A stretch of 64,000 nucleotides of DNA from contig NZ_SZQA01000023.1 of assembly GCF_005233835.1 (NCBI RefSeq), forward strand, positions 1 through 64,000. The letters run 5' to 3'. Below are positions 1 to 10,957 of this stretch, one piece after another (positions within the stretch are counted from its first letter, which is position 1; every line of letters begins with the position of its first letter). This DNA comes from Herbidospora galbida. Lineage in GTDB: Bacteria; Actinomycetota; Actinomycetes; Streptosporangiales; Streptosporangiaceae. A model generated the notes under the pieces. The model was given only the letters and a program-made list of their open reading frames with translations. It searched no databases and was not told where the DNA came from. The position numbers were made by a program, and so were the translations under genes.

Positions 1-205
1 CCGCCCGCAGGTGCCGTGCGGCGGTCGCCAGGTCGTCGAGGTGGACGGCCGCGATGCCCAGCGCGCGTTCGGCCCTCGACTGGGCGGCCAGGTCGCGCCG
101 CTCGCGGGCGCGCGCCGCCACCTCGGCCGCGACGATCACCGCCCGCCCCGGATCGGCCTCGGCGAGCATGAGCGCGGCCCGCGCCGGATCCTGGGTCGTC
201 GTCAC
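1..205 (-). CDS. N-terminal fragment of a TPR-like protein (possible CHAT-domain protein), cut by window edge
   Basis: The minus strand reads from a GTG at 205 to the window edge without a stop, giving about 68 residues. They form alternating Ala/Arg/Leu-rich helices (RAALMLAEADPGRA, RAERALGIAAVHLDDL) with the look of tetratricopeptide repeats. A weak Shine-Dalgarno (AGGAG) lies about 16 bases upstream. From memory, actinomycete TPR-CHAT proteins start this way, and the divergent neighbour is a subtilase, a combination often seen with CHAT genes. No CHAT domain is inside the window, so that part of the call is inference. Confidence 0.5.
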   Translation of the reverse strand, partial: MTTTQDPARAALMLAEADPGRAVIVAAEVAARARERRDLAAQSRAERALGIAAVHLDDLATAARHLRA

Positions 206-304
206 CCGTCGCAGTTTTCCACTCCTGATTTCCGCGCGGGATGTATCAAACGGGTGAGTGCCCGCTCATCAATCGGAAGTGGCGAATCACGCGAGGGAGT
301 TCCC

Positions 305-1555
305 ATGCCTTTCACCGACCCGGGCGGCGTCTACCGAAGCGACACCGAGGCCTGGAAGGTCGACCAGCTGGTCGTCGACCGGCGATATCAGACACTGGTC
401 CTGAACCGCCTCACCGACCTCACCGGTCACACCTGGGAGGAGATCGACACCAGCCCCGAACTGGGCCTCACCCTCTGCGAGCTGCCCGACCTGGCGGCCA
501 TCGAGCAGGCTCTCGTCGGCGGCTTCCTGGAGGGCGTCCGCCGGTCGCGGCAGGGGGAGTACGACCCCGCCGACCCGATCCCGGCCCTCGACCTCCTCCT
601 GTACGCCCTCCGCACCTCCTTCGAGGAGAGGTACGACGGCTGGTCGCCCCCGATGGCCAAGAACCGGCTGCTCGACGGCGTCCAGGGCTCGCCCTACACC
701 GGCGGCGGCCGGCCCGACGAACTGGCCCCGGCCGTCCAGGCCGACCTGGCCCGGATGACCGCGCCCGGCGTAGGGCCGCACGTCGGCATCCTCGACTCCA
801 AGATCGTGCCGCACCCCGACCTGGAGGGGCGCTTCCTCGCCTCGGCCAAGGACATCTATACGGGCGCCGCGCCGCACCCTTCGCCGGTCGGCCACGCCAC
901 CTTCGTCGCGGGCGTGATCCTCAAGCACGCCCCGGACGCGGTCCTGGTCATGCGGTCGATCCTCGACAACCGGGGCGTCGAGGTCTCCTCGTGGGCGGTG
1001 GCCAAGGCCATGGTGGGCTTCCTCAAGACCGACGTGCGGGTGCTCAACCTGTCGTTCGGCTGCACCACCCACGACAACCGGCCGCCGACCGTGCTGGAGC
1101 GGGCCGTGCAGCGGCTCTCACCCGCGATCGTGCTGGTCGCGGCGGCCGGCAACCACGGCCGTCCCACGCCGCGGCGGCGGGCCGCCCGGATCACCGAGGT
1201 CACCCCGGTGTGGCCGGCCGCCTGCGCCGACGTCGTCGCCGTGGGCGCCCGGGGCGCCGAGTTCAGCCCGAAGGTCCCGTGGGTCAACGTGCTGGCCGAC
1301 GGCCTCGCGGTGACCAGCACCTACCTCACCGGCGAGGTCGACGTGGTCGAGCGGCTCCTGAACGGCGAGGTGGCCGTACAGGACAAACTGCAGTTCAACG
1401 GGTACGCCATCTGGAGCGGCACCTCCTTCGCCTGCGCCGCCGTGGTCGGCGAGATCGCCGCCCGCGCGGTCGCGCAGAACATCTCGGCCCGTGCGGCGGC
1501 CGACCTCATCGTGGCCGAATCCGCTGACGAGGTGCTCGCCGAGCTCAGCCTGTAG
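305..1555 (+). CDS. S8 (subtilisin-like) serine peptidase, cytoplasmic type
   Basis: A 416-aa protein. The C-terminal two thirds is a subtilase domain with all catalytic positions in slightly unorthodox motifs: Asp164 in GILDSKI (usually VIDTGI), His197 in GHATFVAG (usually HGTHVAG), oxyanion Asn283 in AAAGNHG and Ser374 in SGTSFACA. The first 130 residues match no family I know. I see no signal peptide or propeptide, so it probably acts inside the cell, unlike secreted subtilisins. The ATG at 305 is chosen because GAGGGAG lies 5-6 bases upstream; the open frame extends further 5' but overlaps the divergent TPR gene. With that gene and the 150-aa gene downstream it resembles a CHAT-associated peptidase module. 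The family is confident; the role is not known. Confidence 0.85.
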   Translation: MPFTDPGGVYRSDTEAWKVDQLVVDRRYQTLVLNRLTDLTGHTWEEIDTSPELGLTLCELPDLAAIEQALVGGFLEGVRRSRQGEYDPADPIPALDLLLYALRTSFEERYDGWSPPMAKNRLLDGVQGSPYTGGGRPDELAPAVQADLARMTAPGVGPHVGILDSKIVPHPDLEGRFLASAKDIYTGAAPHPSPVGHATFVAGVILKHAPDAVLVMRSILDNRGVEVSSWAVAKAMVGFLKTDVRVLNLSFGCTTHDNRPPTVLERAVQRLSPAIVLVAAAGNHGRPTPRRRAARITEVTPVWPAACADVVAVGARGAEFSPKVPWVNVLADGLAVTSTYLTGEVDVVERLLNGEVAVQDKLQFNGYAIWSGTSFACAAVVGEIAARAVAQNISARAAADLIVAESADEVLAELSL

Positions 1556-1582
1556 TGTCCAGACGGGCCGCTGTGTCCATGA

Positions 1583-1635
1583 GGCAGATTCATGGCGCGA
1601 GCCACAGCCGGCCTTCGACCGGCCGCTTCTCGCTT
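1583..1635. repeat. Dispersed hairpin repeat, copy 1
   Basis: About 52 bases reading GGCAGATTC...GCGCGAGCC(A/G)CAGCCGGCC...TCTCGCTT recur at 36800-36850 with about four substitutions and one small indel. Outer arms GCGAG/CTCGC and inner arms around GCCGG/CCGGC fold into a hairpin. Both copies lie between plus-strand genes in the same orientation. Confidence 0.7.
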
Positions 1636-1670
1636 TGCGGCCCGTCTGCGGCACGAGGGAGGAGAGAGCC

Positions 1671-2123
1671 ATGCGTGACGACGCCCTCATGGAGGAACTC
1701 GCGGCCGCGCTGCGCGCCGCCGACCCGGTGCCTCCCGGGCTGGTCGAGATGGGGCAGGCGATCTACACCTGGCGGCTGGTCGACGCCGAACTCGCCGAGC
1801 TCAGCTCGCTGGGCGCGGCCGGGCCGCTGGTCCGGGCCGACGAGGTGGCCGCGCTGCGCGACCTGGCGTTCCAGACCGCGTCGGGCCTGGTGATCGAGCT
1901 CGGCGTCAGCGGCGACGCCCTGCTGGGCCAGCTCGACCCGCCGGCCGAAGGAGAGGTCCGCGTCGTGACCGGCGCCGGGCCGGGACCGGGCCTGCCGGTC
2001 GACGAGGTGGGCGGGTTCCGGATCTCCCCGATCCCGCCCGGCCGGTTCCGGCTCCACTTCCGGGGCGGCGGGCTGAACGTGGTGACCACCCCGATCTACT
2101 GGGGCGGCACCCACGACGAATAG
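1671..2123 (+). CDS. 150-aa conserved-type hypothetical protein next to subtilase
   Basis: It starts at an ATG 5-6 bases after the strong Shine-Dalgarno GAGGGAGGAG. The first half is predicted helical and acidic (LMEELAAALRAADPVPPGLV, DAELAELSSLG). The second half is a beta-rich segment ending in a Gly-rich tail (FRLHFRGGGLNVVTTPIYW). No TM segment or catalytic motif is seen. The 3' end overlaps the convergent mannosyltransferase by 28 bases. Similar small proteins sit beside CHAT/peptidase genes in actinomycetes as far as I recall, but I cannot assign a function. An adaptor for the neighbouring peptidase is a guess from position only. Confidence 0.75.
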   Translation: MRDDALMEELAAALRAADPVPPGLVEMGQAIYTWRLVDAELAELSSLGAAGPLVRADEVAALRDLAFQTASGLVIELGVSGDALLGQLDPPAEGEVRVVTGAGPGPGLPVDEVGGFRISPIPPGRFRLHFRGGGLNVVTTPIYWGGTHDE

Positions 2124-3676
2124 AGCAGCCGCGCCCGCCAGCCCTCGTAGGGGAGCGTGTCGCCGGTCAGAATCGGCTGCAGCCAGGCGAAGTTGGCCAG
2201 CACCAGCAGCCCGAACACGCCGACCGCGACCGCGCCCCGCGACCGGCGGGCCGGGCTCGCGCCGCGCCTGCCGAGCGCCAGACCGGCGACCAGGGTCAGC
2301 GCCAGGATCATGAACGGCACCATCGGCAGCGCGTAGAACTGGTACATCGTCCGGTTGTCGGCGATGGCGTAGTAGAACCACGGGATCCAGCCGGTGGCGT
2401 AGCCGAGCAGCACCGCCCCGGCCCGCCAGTCGCGCGTCGCGGTGTACCACGACAGCATCGCGACCATCGCCGCCAGCCCCGCGAACCACAGGATCGGGGT
2501 GCCCGCCGCGTAGATCGCCGACGAGCACGAATCGGCCCCGCAGCCCTGCGGCGAGCTGTAGTGCAGCAGCACCGGCCGGTACTGCAGCGGCCACTGCCAC
2601 GGCTCGCTGGCGTAACTGTGGCCGGCGGCCAGCCCGGTGTGGAACGACAGCGCCTGGAGCTGGTAGGAGACCAGCGACCTGATCGAGTCGAACAGGAAGA
2701 ACACCCACCCGTGGTCGGTGGCCTGCGCCCAGTTGCGCCCCCACCCGCGCTCACTGGCGAACCATCCCGTGTACGACACCACATAGACCACGACCGGCAC
2801 GACCCACATCCAGGCCACGCCGAGCGGCAGATCCCGCTTCCACGACCCGCGATAGGGCTTGCGCAGCCCGATCGAGCGCCGCGCCCCGGCGTCCCAGAAC
2901 AGCGACAGCACCAGGAACCCGACGACGAAGAACGCACCCGTCCACTTGGTGGCCGTCGCCGCCCCCAGCGCCAGCCCGGCCAGCAGCCGCCACGGCCGCC
3001 GGCCCAGATGGGGCCCGAAGTCGCCGGGGATCGCCCGCGCGTGCCACTCGGCCAGCCTGGCCCGCATGTCGTCGCGGTCGGTGACCAGGCAGGCGAACGC
3101 GGCCACCAGCCAGAACGACAGGAAGATGTCGAGCAGCGCGGCCCGCGACATGACCATGTGCATGCCGTCGACAGCCAGCAGGAGACCGGCGAGGCAGCCC
3201 AGCAGCGTCGAGCGGGTCATCCGCCGGGCGGTGCGGGCCAGGATCAGGATCGACAGCGTCCCGACCAGCGCGGCCATGAACCGCCAGCCGAACGGGTTGA
3301 TCCCCCAGATCCACTCGCCGAGCGCGATCATCCACTTGCCGAGCGGCGGATGCACCACGTAGTCGCCGCACTCGGCGACCCGCGCGCAGGTCCGGAACAC
3401 CCCGTCGCCGCCCGCCAGCAGGGCCGGGTCGGGCTTCTCGACGCTCTTGGTCTCGACGCCGAACCGCAGCAGCGACAGCGCCTCTTTGGCGTAGTAGGTC
3501 TCGTCGAACATGACCTCGTGCGGCCGGCCGAGGTTCACGAACCGCAGGATTCCGCCGAACACCGTGACGATCAACGGCGCCAGCCATCCCCACAGCACGC
3601 TGCCGGGCTGCGGCGGCACGAGGCGGTCGCGCGCCGGGACCGGGAGGGGCGGGGAGATCGTGGTCACCCGCCTCAT
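2096..3676 (-). CDS. Dolichyl/polyprenyl-phosphate-mannose--protein O-mannosyltransferase (GT39, PMT family)
   Basis: An integral membrane glycosyltransferase that transfers mannose from polyprenyl-phosphomannose to Ser/Thr of exported proteins at the outer face of the membrane. It has a hydrophobic helix after about 30 residues, the PMT acidic motif FDETYYAKEALSLL in the first external loop, then HPPLGKWMIALGEWIWG, many TM helices, and a C-terminal loop ending SSWVPPQ. The length (526 aa) fits actinobacterial Pmt. The start is uncertain: ATG 3676 is used, but GTG 3667 has a better Shine-Dalgarno (AGGATGAGG). A TATCCT-like -10 read on the minus strand (3692-3697) supports a start in this area. 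The gene diverges from hisD and converges with the 150-aa gene. Confidence 0.92.
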   Translation of the reverse strand: MRRVTTISPPLPVPARDRLVPPQPGSVLWGWLAPLIVTVFGGILRFVNLGRPHEVMFDETYYAKEALSLLRFGVETKSVEKPDPALLAGGDGVFRTCARVAECGDYVVHPPLGKWMIALGEWIWGINPFGWRFMAALVGTLSILILARTARRMTRSTLLGCLAGLLLAVDGMHMVMSRAALLDIFLSFWLVAAFACLVTDRDDMRARLAEWHARAIPGDFGPHLGRRPWRLLAGLALGAATATKWTGAFFVVGFLVLSLFWDAGARRSIGLRKPYRGSWKRDLPLGVAWMWVVPVVVYVVSYTGWFASERGWGRNWAQATDHGWVFFLFDSIRSLVSYQLQALSFHTGLAAGHSYASEPWQWPLQYRPVLLHYSSPQGCGADSCSSAIYAAGTPILWFAGLAAMVAMLSWYTATRDWRAGAVLLGYATGWIPWFYYAIADNRTMYQFYALPMVPFMILALTLVAGLALGRRGASPARRSRGAVAVGVFGLLVLANFAWLQPILTGDTLPYEGWRARLLYSSWVPPQ

Positions 3677-3779
3677 CCTATTGACGGCAAAGGATAGGAT
3701 CGCTCCACTGATTACTTTTGTGACCAGTGCCCCGAATGTCCGCATGATGGACATCGCGGGATTCGGGACCGGCCGTCCG

Positions 3780-3785
3780 TAGACT
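3780..3785 (+). promoter_or_regulatory. -10 box (TAGACT) for leaderless hisD transcript
   Basis: TAGACT ends 6 bases before the GTG of hisD and no Shine-Dalgarno is present. That spacing puts the transcription start on the GTG, so the his operon mRNA is probably leaderless. Confidence 0.5.
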
Positions 3786-3791
3786 GTTCGG

Positions 3792-6755
<2,964 letters not shown>

Positions 6756-6759
<4 letters not shown>

Positions 6760-6908
6760 ACTTCTCCTCCAGCGCCATGATCTTCATCGGCCTCTTCCTG
6801 ATCGGCGGGGTGGTCTCCTTCGCCAAGCAGAAACTGAAGCTGGCCGCGGTGGTGACCGGCGCGCTGTCCGCGCTGGCCCTGACGGCGGGAGTGATGTGGT
6901 GGCAGTGA
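6756..6908 (+). CDS. 50-aa membrane protein inside the his operon
   Basis: A GTG overlapping the hisB stop (GTGA) opens a 50-codon frame with two hydrophobic helices: [14 protein letters not shown] at the N-terminus and [21 protein letters not shown] at the C-terminus, joined by the basic loop KQKLK. The frame is flush with hisB and its stop overlaps the hisH start region, so it is almost certainly translated by coupling. A small gene at this position also occurs in other actinomycete his operons as I recall. Function is unknown; it has no visible enzymatic motif. Confidence 0.7.
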
Positions 6909-7543
6909 AGAAGAACGTCGTCGTCCTCGACTACGGCTCGGGGAACCTGCGGTCGGCCGAGCGCGCCCTGGCGCGCGTCGGCGCCGACGTCACGGTGACC
7001 GCCGACTTCGACGAGGCGCTGAACTGCGACGGTCTCGTGGTGCCCGGCGTGGGGGCCTTCGCGGCCTGCATGACCGGCCTGCGGGGCGTGCGCGGCGAGC
7101 AGATCGTCGCCCGGCGGCTGGCCGGCGGCCGGCCGGTGCTCGGGATCTGCGTCGGCATGCAGATCCTGTTCGAGAAGGGCGTCGAGCACGGCGTCCACAC
7201 CGAGGGCTGCGGCGAGTGGCCCGGCACGGTCGAGCGCCTCGACGCGCCCGTGCTGCCCCACATGGGGTGGAACACGGTCACCGCGCCCGGCGACTCGGTC
7301 CTGTTCGCCGGCCTCGACGCCGGCACCCGCTTCTACTTCGTCCACTCCTACGGCGTGCGGGAGTGGGAACTCGTCCCGCACGACGAGGGGTTCAAGGCGC
7401 CGCTGGTCACCTGGGCCACTCACGGGGTGTCGTTCGTCGCCGCCGCCGAGAACGGCCCGCTCATGGCCACCCAGTTCCACCCGGAGAAGTCCGGCGACGC
7501 CGGGGCGACGCTGCTCCAGAACTGGCTGAACACCCTCTCATGA
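6899..7543 (+). CDS. hisH: Imidazole glycerol phosphate synthase, glutamine amidotransferase subunit
   Basis: Class I glutaminase that feeds ammonia to HisF. The nucleophile Cys lies in [18 protein letters not shown], and the catalytic His-Glu pair lies in [10 protein letters not shown]. The N-terminus [18 protein letters not shown] is typical. GTGs at 6896, 6899 and 6905 are all possible; 6899 is best spaced (7 bases) from GGGAG at 6887. It starts within the end of the 50-aa gene and overlaps the next gene by 4 bases. Confidence 0.96.
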   Translation: MAVKKNVVVLDYGSGNLRSAERALARVGADVTVTADFDEALNCDGLVVPGVGAFAACMTGLRGVRGEQIVARRLAGGRPVLGICVGMQILFEKGVEHGVHTEGCGEWPGTVERLDAPVLPHMGWNTVTAPGDSVLFAGLDAGTRFYFVHSYGVREWELVPHDEGFKAPLVTWATHGVSFVAAAENGPLMATQFHPEKSGDAGATLLQNWLNTLS

Positions 7544-7875
7544 GCAAGGAGCGGGCCAGACGCCGGGCCGAGAGGGAGGCCGAGAAGGCCCGCCTGGCGG
7601 AGGAACGGGCCCGCCGCGAGGCCAAGACGGCCAGGCGGCGGGAACTGCGCGGCCGGATCACGGCCGTGCTGCCCAAGCCGGTCAGAGTGGCCCGGCAGGG
7701 CGGCGTGCTGGCCCGGCGCCGCCGCGCCCAGAACGCGGCCATGCTCGTCCTGTTCCTGCTGGTCCAGGTCATCGCCTGGCTCACGCTCGACATGATGGCG
7801 CGGCTCGCGGTGCTGGGCCTGTCCATCCTGATCGTCCCGGTGCTCGTCACCGTTCTCTTCGACCGGAGGTCCTGA
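7540..7875 (+). CDS. 111-aa membrane protein with highly charged helical N-terminus, his operon
   Basis: The ATG overlaps the hisH stop (ATGA). Residues 1-40 are a very charged Arg/Glu/Lys helix, probably a coiled coil ([18 protein letters not shown]). A basic stretch follows, then two hydrophobic helices ([19 protein letters not shown] and [19 protein letters not shown]). It sits four bases ahead of priA. No family function is known to me. Being cotranscribed with hisH and priA may mean only operon residence. Confidence 0.8.
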   Translation: MSKERARRRAEREAEKARLAEERARREAKTARRRELRGRITAVLPKPVRVARQGGVLARRRRAQNAAMLVLFLLVQVIAWLTLDMMARLAVLGLSILIVPVLVTVLFDRRS

Positions 7876-7879
7876 ACAG

Positions 7880-8602
7880 ATGTCACTCGTGTTGCTGCCC
7901 GCCGTGGACGTGGCCGACGGCCAGGCGGTCCGCCTGGTGCAAGGCGAGGCGGGCTCGGAGACCTCGTACGGCGACCCGCTCGCCGCCGCCCTCGCCTGGC
8001 AGGACGCCGGCGCCGAATGGATCCACCTGGTGGACCTCGACGCCGCGTTCGGCCGTGGTTCGAACCGTGAACTGCTCGCCGAGGTCGTCGCCAAGCTCGA
8101 CGTCCAGGTGGAGCTGTCCGGCGGCATCCGCGACGACGCCTCTCTCGAGGCCGCCCTCGCCACCGGCTGCCGCCGCGTCAACATCGGCACCGCCGCCCTG
8201 GAGAACCCCTCGTGGTGCTCCAAGATCATCGCCGAGTACGGCGACCGCATCGCCGTCGGCCTCGACGTCCGCGGCACCACCCTGGCCGCCCGCGGCTGGA
8301 CCCAGGAGGGCGGTGACCTCTGGGAGGTCCTCGACCGCCTGGAGGCCGACGGCTGCCCCCGCTACGTCGTCACCGACGTGACCAAGGACGGCACCCTCCG
8401 CGGCCCCAACCTCGACCTGCTGCGCGAGGTGTGCGCCCGTACCGACAAGCCGGTCATCGCCAGCGGCGGCGTCTCCAGCCTCGACGATCTCCGCGCCCTG
8501 AACGGCCTGGTCGGCCTCGGCGTCGAGGGCGCCATCGTCGGCAAGGCCCTCTACGCCCAGGCGTTCACACTCGAAGAGGCGCTCGCGGCGGTGAGGGCAT
8601 GA
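7880..8602 (+). CDS. priA: Bifunctional phosphoribosyl isomerase (ProFAR isomerase HisA / PRA isomerase TrpF)
   Basis: A (beta/alpha)8-barrel isomerase. Catalytic aspartates are Asp10 ([10 protein letters not shown]) and Asp166 ([15 protein letters not shown]). The phosphate-binding loops are ELSGGIRDD and [12 protein letters not shown]. The [14 protein letters not shown] segment contains the Arg/Trp characteristic of actinobacterial PriA, which switches between the two substrates. In actinomycetes lacking trpF, PriA serves both histidine and tryptophan synthesis; the trp cluster at 32259-35135 here has no trpF. Dual activity is established for the family and inferred here. GGAGG lies upstream of the ATG. 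Confidence 0.95.
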   Translation: MSLVLLPAVDVADGQAVRLVQGEAGSETSYGDPLAAALAWQDAGAEWIHLVDLDAAFGRGSNRELLAEVVAKLDVQVELSGGIRDDASLEAALATGCRRVNIGTAALENPSWCSKIIAEYGDRIAVGLDVRGTTLAARGWTQEGGDLWEVLDRLEADGCPRYVVTDVTKDGTLRGPNLDLLREVCARTDKPVIASGGVSSLDDLRALNGLVGLGVEGAIVGKALYAQAFTLEEALAAVRA

Positions 8603-8982
8603 CACCCACCCGCATCTCCTCGGGCGGTCCGTGGGAGGAACGCTACGGATACTCGCGCGCCGTCGTCGCCGGGAACCACGTCTTGGTCTCCGGCTGCACC
8701 GCCACCATCGGCGGTGAGGTCCAGCACGTCGGCGACGCCTACCAGCAGACCCTGACCGCCTTCGGCGTGGCCCTCGACGCGCTGGAGAAGGCCGGCGCGT
8801 CGGTCACCGACGTGGTGCGCACGCGGCTGTTCGTCGTCAGCCAGGACGACTTCGACGCCGTCGGCGAGGCCCACGGCGAGCTGTTCGGCGAGGTCCGCCC
8901 GGCCTGCACGTCGGTGCGCGTGGCCGGCCTGATCGACCCGCGCATGCTGGTCGAGGTGGAAGTGGAGGCCTACCGGTCATGA
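8599..8982 (+). CDS. RidA-family protein (YjgF/UK114), his operon copy
   Basis: A 127-aa chorismate-mutase-like fold protein of the RidA superfamily, which hydrolyses reactive enamine/imine intermediates produced by PLP enzymes, or has other roles in subfamilies. Seen: [16 protein letters not shown], the pairing helix [30 protein letters not shown], and the C-terminal [25 protein letters not shown]. The Arg of canonical RidA (usually in the R.A. motif before the last strands) appears as SVRVAGL. It overlaps priA and hisF by 4 bases each, so it is cotranslated between the two isomerase/cyclase steps. Confidence 0.9.
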   Translation: MTPTRISSGGPWEERYGYSRAVVAGNHVLVSGCTATIGGEVQHVGDAYQQTLTAFGVALDALEKAGASVTDVVRTRLFVVSQDDFDAVGEAHGELFGEVRPACTSVRVAGLIDPRMLVEVEVEAYRS

Positions 8983-9749
8983 CCGTGGCCGTGCGCGTGA
9001 TCCCGTGCCTGGACGTCGACGCGGGCCGGGTCGTCAAGGGCGTCAACTTCGAGAACCTGCGCGACGCCGGCGACCCGGTCGAACTGGCCAGGCGCTACGA
9101 CGCCGAGGGCGCCGACGAACTGACCTTCCTCGACATCACCGCCTCCAGCTCCGACCGCTCGACCATGTACGACGTGGTCCGGCGGACGGCCGAGCAGGTC
9201 TTCATCCCGCTGACCGTCGGCGGGGGAGTCCGGACCAACGACGACGTCGACCGACTCCTGCGGGCCGGCGCCGACAAGGTCGGCATCAACACCGCCGCCA
9301 TCGCCCGGCCGGAGTTCCTCCGCGAGGCGGCCTGGCGGTTCGGCTCGCAGTGCATCGTCCTGTCCGTCGACGCCCGCCGTGTCGTCGACGGCCCGCCGAC
9401 CCCGTCGGGCTTCGAGGTGACCACCCACGGAGGCCGCAGGGGAACCGGCATCGACGCGGTCGAATGGGCCGCCCGGGGCCAGGAACTCGGCGTGGGCGAG
9501 ATCCTGCTGAACTCGATGGACGGCGACGGCACCAAAGACGGCTACGACATCGAGATGATCAAGGCCGTACGGGCCGCCGTGACGGTACCGGTGATCGCCT
9601 CGGGCGGGGCAGGGACGCTCGAGGACTTCCCACCGGCGATCGAGGCGGGCGCCGACGCGGTCCTGGCGGCGAGCGTCTTCCACTTCGGCGAACTGAAGAT
9701 CGGCGACGTGAAGAACACGCTGCGCGAGGCGGGCCACCCCGTCAGGTAG
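8979..9749 (+). CDS. hisF: Imidazole glycerol phosphate synthase, cyclase subunit
   Basis: Forms IGP and AICAR with HisH ammonia. The 256 aa and motifs match the family: [17 protein letters not shown] with the catalytic Asp, [37 protein letters not shown] with the second catalytic Asp, and [13 protein letters not shown]. The ATG overlaps the ridA stop. It is the last gene of the operon, followed by a strong terminator. hisG, hisE and hisI are not in this operon. Confidence 0.98.
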   Translation: MTVAVRVIPCLDVDAGRVVKGVNFENLRDAGDPVELARRYDAEGADELTFLDITASSSDRSTMYDVVRRTAEQVFIPLTVGGGVRTNDDVDRLLRAGADKVGINTAAIARPEFLREAAWRFGSQCIVLSVDARRVVDGPPTPSGFEVTTHGGRRGTGIDAVEWAARGQELGVGEILLNSMDGDGTKDGYDIEMIKAVRAAVTVPVIASGGAGTLEDFPPAIEAGADAVLAASVFHFGELKIGDVKNTLREAGHPVR

Positions 9750-9759
9750 GGCATCGTGG

Positions 9760-9793
9760 AGGGCCGGGCGTCGTGCCGACGACGCCCGGCCCT
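9760..9793. terminator. Strong hairpin terminator after hisF
   Basis: A perfect 15-bp inverted repeat, AGGGCCGGGCGTCGT / ACGACGCCCGGCCCT, with a 4-base loop starts 11 bases after the hisF stop and is followed by CTCTTG. It ends the his operon and could also stop minus-strand reading from the RidA-like gene. Confidence 0.85.
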
Positions 9794-9864
9794 CTTGGGC
9801 ACGGCGCCGGGCGCGCACGATGTCGCCCTCGTCGGCGGCCTGGACGTGCTAGAGGAGCCTCTGA

Positions 9865-10272
9865 TCAGTCGATGACCGCAGTGGCTTCGACCTCGACCAG
9901 GAGGTCTGGCTCGCCCAGCGCCGCGACGCCCAGCAGTGTGATCGGTTTGACCGGGTCGATCCCCAGCTTCGCCGCCGCCCGGCCCACCCCCTCACCCAGC
10001 AGTGGCATCTTCTCGGGACTCCAGTCGACGACGTAGATGGTCAGCTTCGCCACGTCGTCGAAGGAGCCGCCGATCTCGGCCAGGGCGGTGCCGATGTTGA
10101 GGTAGGCCTGTTCGACCTGGGCGGCGAGATCTCCTTCGCCGACCGGTCGGCCATCGGCGTCGCGGGCGACCTGACCCGCGAGGAACACCAGCTTCGATCC
10201 GGTCGCGATCGACAGCTGCCGGTAGACATCGGGCTTCGGCAATCCATCGGGATTGACCAGAATCACGCTCAT
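9865..10272 (-). CDS. RidA-family protein, divergent from TetR regulator
   Basis: A 135-aa RidA-like protein. Seen: LVFLAGQVARDADGRPVG, AQVEQAYLNIGTALAEIG, VAKLTIYVVDW and the C-terminal PITLLGVAALGEPDLLVEVEATA. In the last segment the conserved Arg of deaminase-active RidA is replaced (TLLGVAAL), so it may not be a typical imine deaminase. The ATG at 10272 has a good Shine-Dalgarno (AAGGAGGGG). It is transcribed divergently from a TetR gene across a 52-bp gap with a palindrome, so it is probably the regulator's target. Confidence 0.9.
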   Translation of the reverse strand: MSVILVNPDGLPKPDVYRQLSIATGSKLVFLAGQVARDADGRPVGEGDLAAQVEQAYLNIGTALAEIGGSFDDVAKLTIYVVDWSPEKMPLLGEGVGRAAAKLGIDPVKPITLLGVAALGEPDLLVEVEATAVID

Positions 10273-10297
10273 GACCCCTCCTTCGCGTTCCTGAAAG

Positions 10298-10312
10298 CAT
10301 AGCGATGCTATG
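10298..10312. promoter_or_regulatory. Palindromic operator candidate (CATAGC-GAT-GCTATG)
   Basis: A perfect 6+3+6 inverted repeat lies in the 52-bp gap between the divergent RidA-like and TetR genes, overlapping where promoters for both must lie. This position and symmetry are typical of a TetR autoregulatory operator. Binding is inferred. Confidence 0.6.
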
Positions 10313-10324
10313 TATTCTGGCGCC

Positions 10325-10957
10325 ATGGCGAGGACGAGAGATCCGGCGGTCCGCTCCCTGCTGCTGGACCGGGCCGCACAGATGCTTCGAGCCCGGGAAC
10401 CCGTCACGCTCCGCACGCTGGTCGCCGGAACCGGCGTGTCGACGATGGCCGTCTACACCTACTTCGGCAGCATGGACGGCCTGTGGAAGGCGCTGCGACA
10501 GGAGGGCTTCACCCGCCTGGCGACCAAACTCGCGGCCGTCTCGATGTCCGCGGATCCGGTGCGAGACCTCGCCGCCCTGGGGGCCGCCTATCTGTCCAAC
10601 GCCCTGGAGAACCCCGACCTCTACCGCGTCATGTTCGACGCGGGTTTCGAACTCGAAGACGCCGACGCTGCGGATGAGGCTCTGCACGGCCTCGTCCGGG
10701 CCGTCGAACGGGCCAAGACAGCCGGTCGCTTCCGTGACGACGTCGTTCCACTGGAACTGGCGACACAGAGCTGGGCGATCGGGCACGGGCTCGCGTCACT
10801 TGTCGCCACGGGCCCCCTGCCGCACCAGGCGCTCGCCCACGCCGTACCCATGCTGACCGCTCTGTTCATCAGCGCGGGAGACGATCCCTCCAGATGTCGC
10901 CGGTCGGTCGGGCACGGGTGGGAGCAGACTCCTCCGGCCGGGGTCCGGCTTTCATGA
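10325..10957 (+). CDS. TetR/AcrR-family transcriptional regulator
   Basis: A 210-aa protein. An N-terminal helix-turn-helix follows the TetR pattern: RSLLLDRAAQML, then VTLRTLVAGTGVSTMAVYTYFGSMDGLWKAL. The C-terminal ligand/dimer domain resembles the WHG type (ALENPDLYRVMFDAGF, LATQSWAIGHGLASLV). The ATG at 10325 is preferred; an in-frame ATG at 10310 lies inside the palindrome. It probably represses itself and the divergent RidA-like gene. The last 30 residues (RRSVGHGWEQTPPAG) look unlike the family, and the stop sits at the edge of a sigma-factor remnant, so the natural C-terminus may have been altered by rearrangement. Confidence 0.88.
   Translation: MARTRDPAVRSLLLDRAAQMLRAREPVTLRTLVAGTGVSTMAVYTYFGSMDGLWKALRQEGFTRLATKLAAVSMSADPVRDLAALGAAYLSNALENPDLYRVMFDAGFELEDADAADEALHGLVRAVERAKTAGRFRDDVVPLELATQSWAIGHGLASLVATGPLPHQALAHAVPMLTALFISAGDDPSRCRRSVGHGWEQTPPAGVRLS

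Noticed and set aside
2561-3697. A 378-codon plus-strand frame opposite the mannosyltransferase
   Set aside because: The product is Arg/Gln/Pro/His-rich without motifs; the membrane-protein frame on the other strand is certain.
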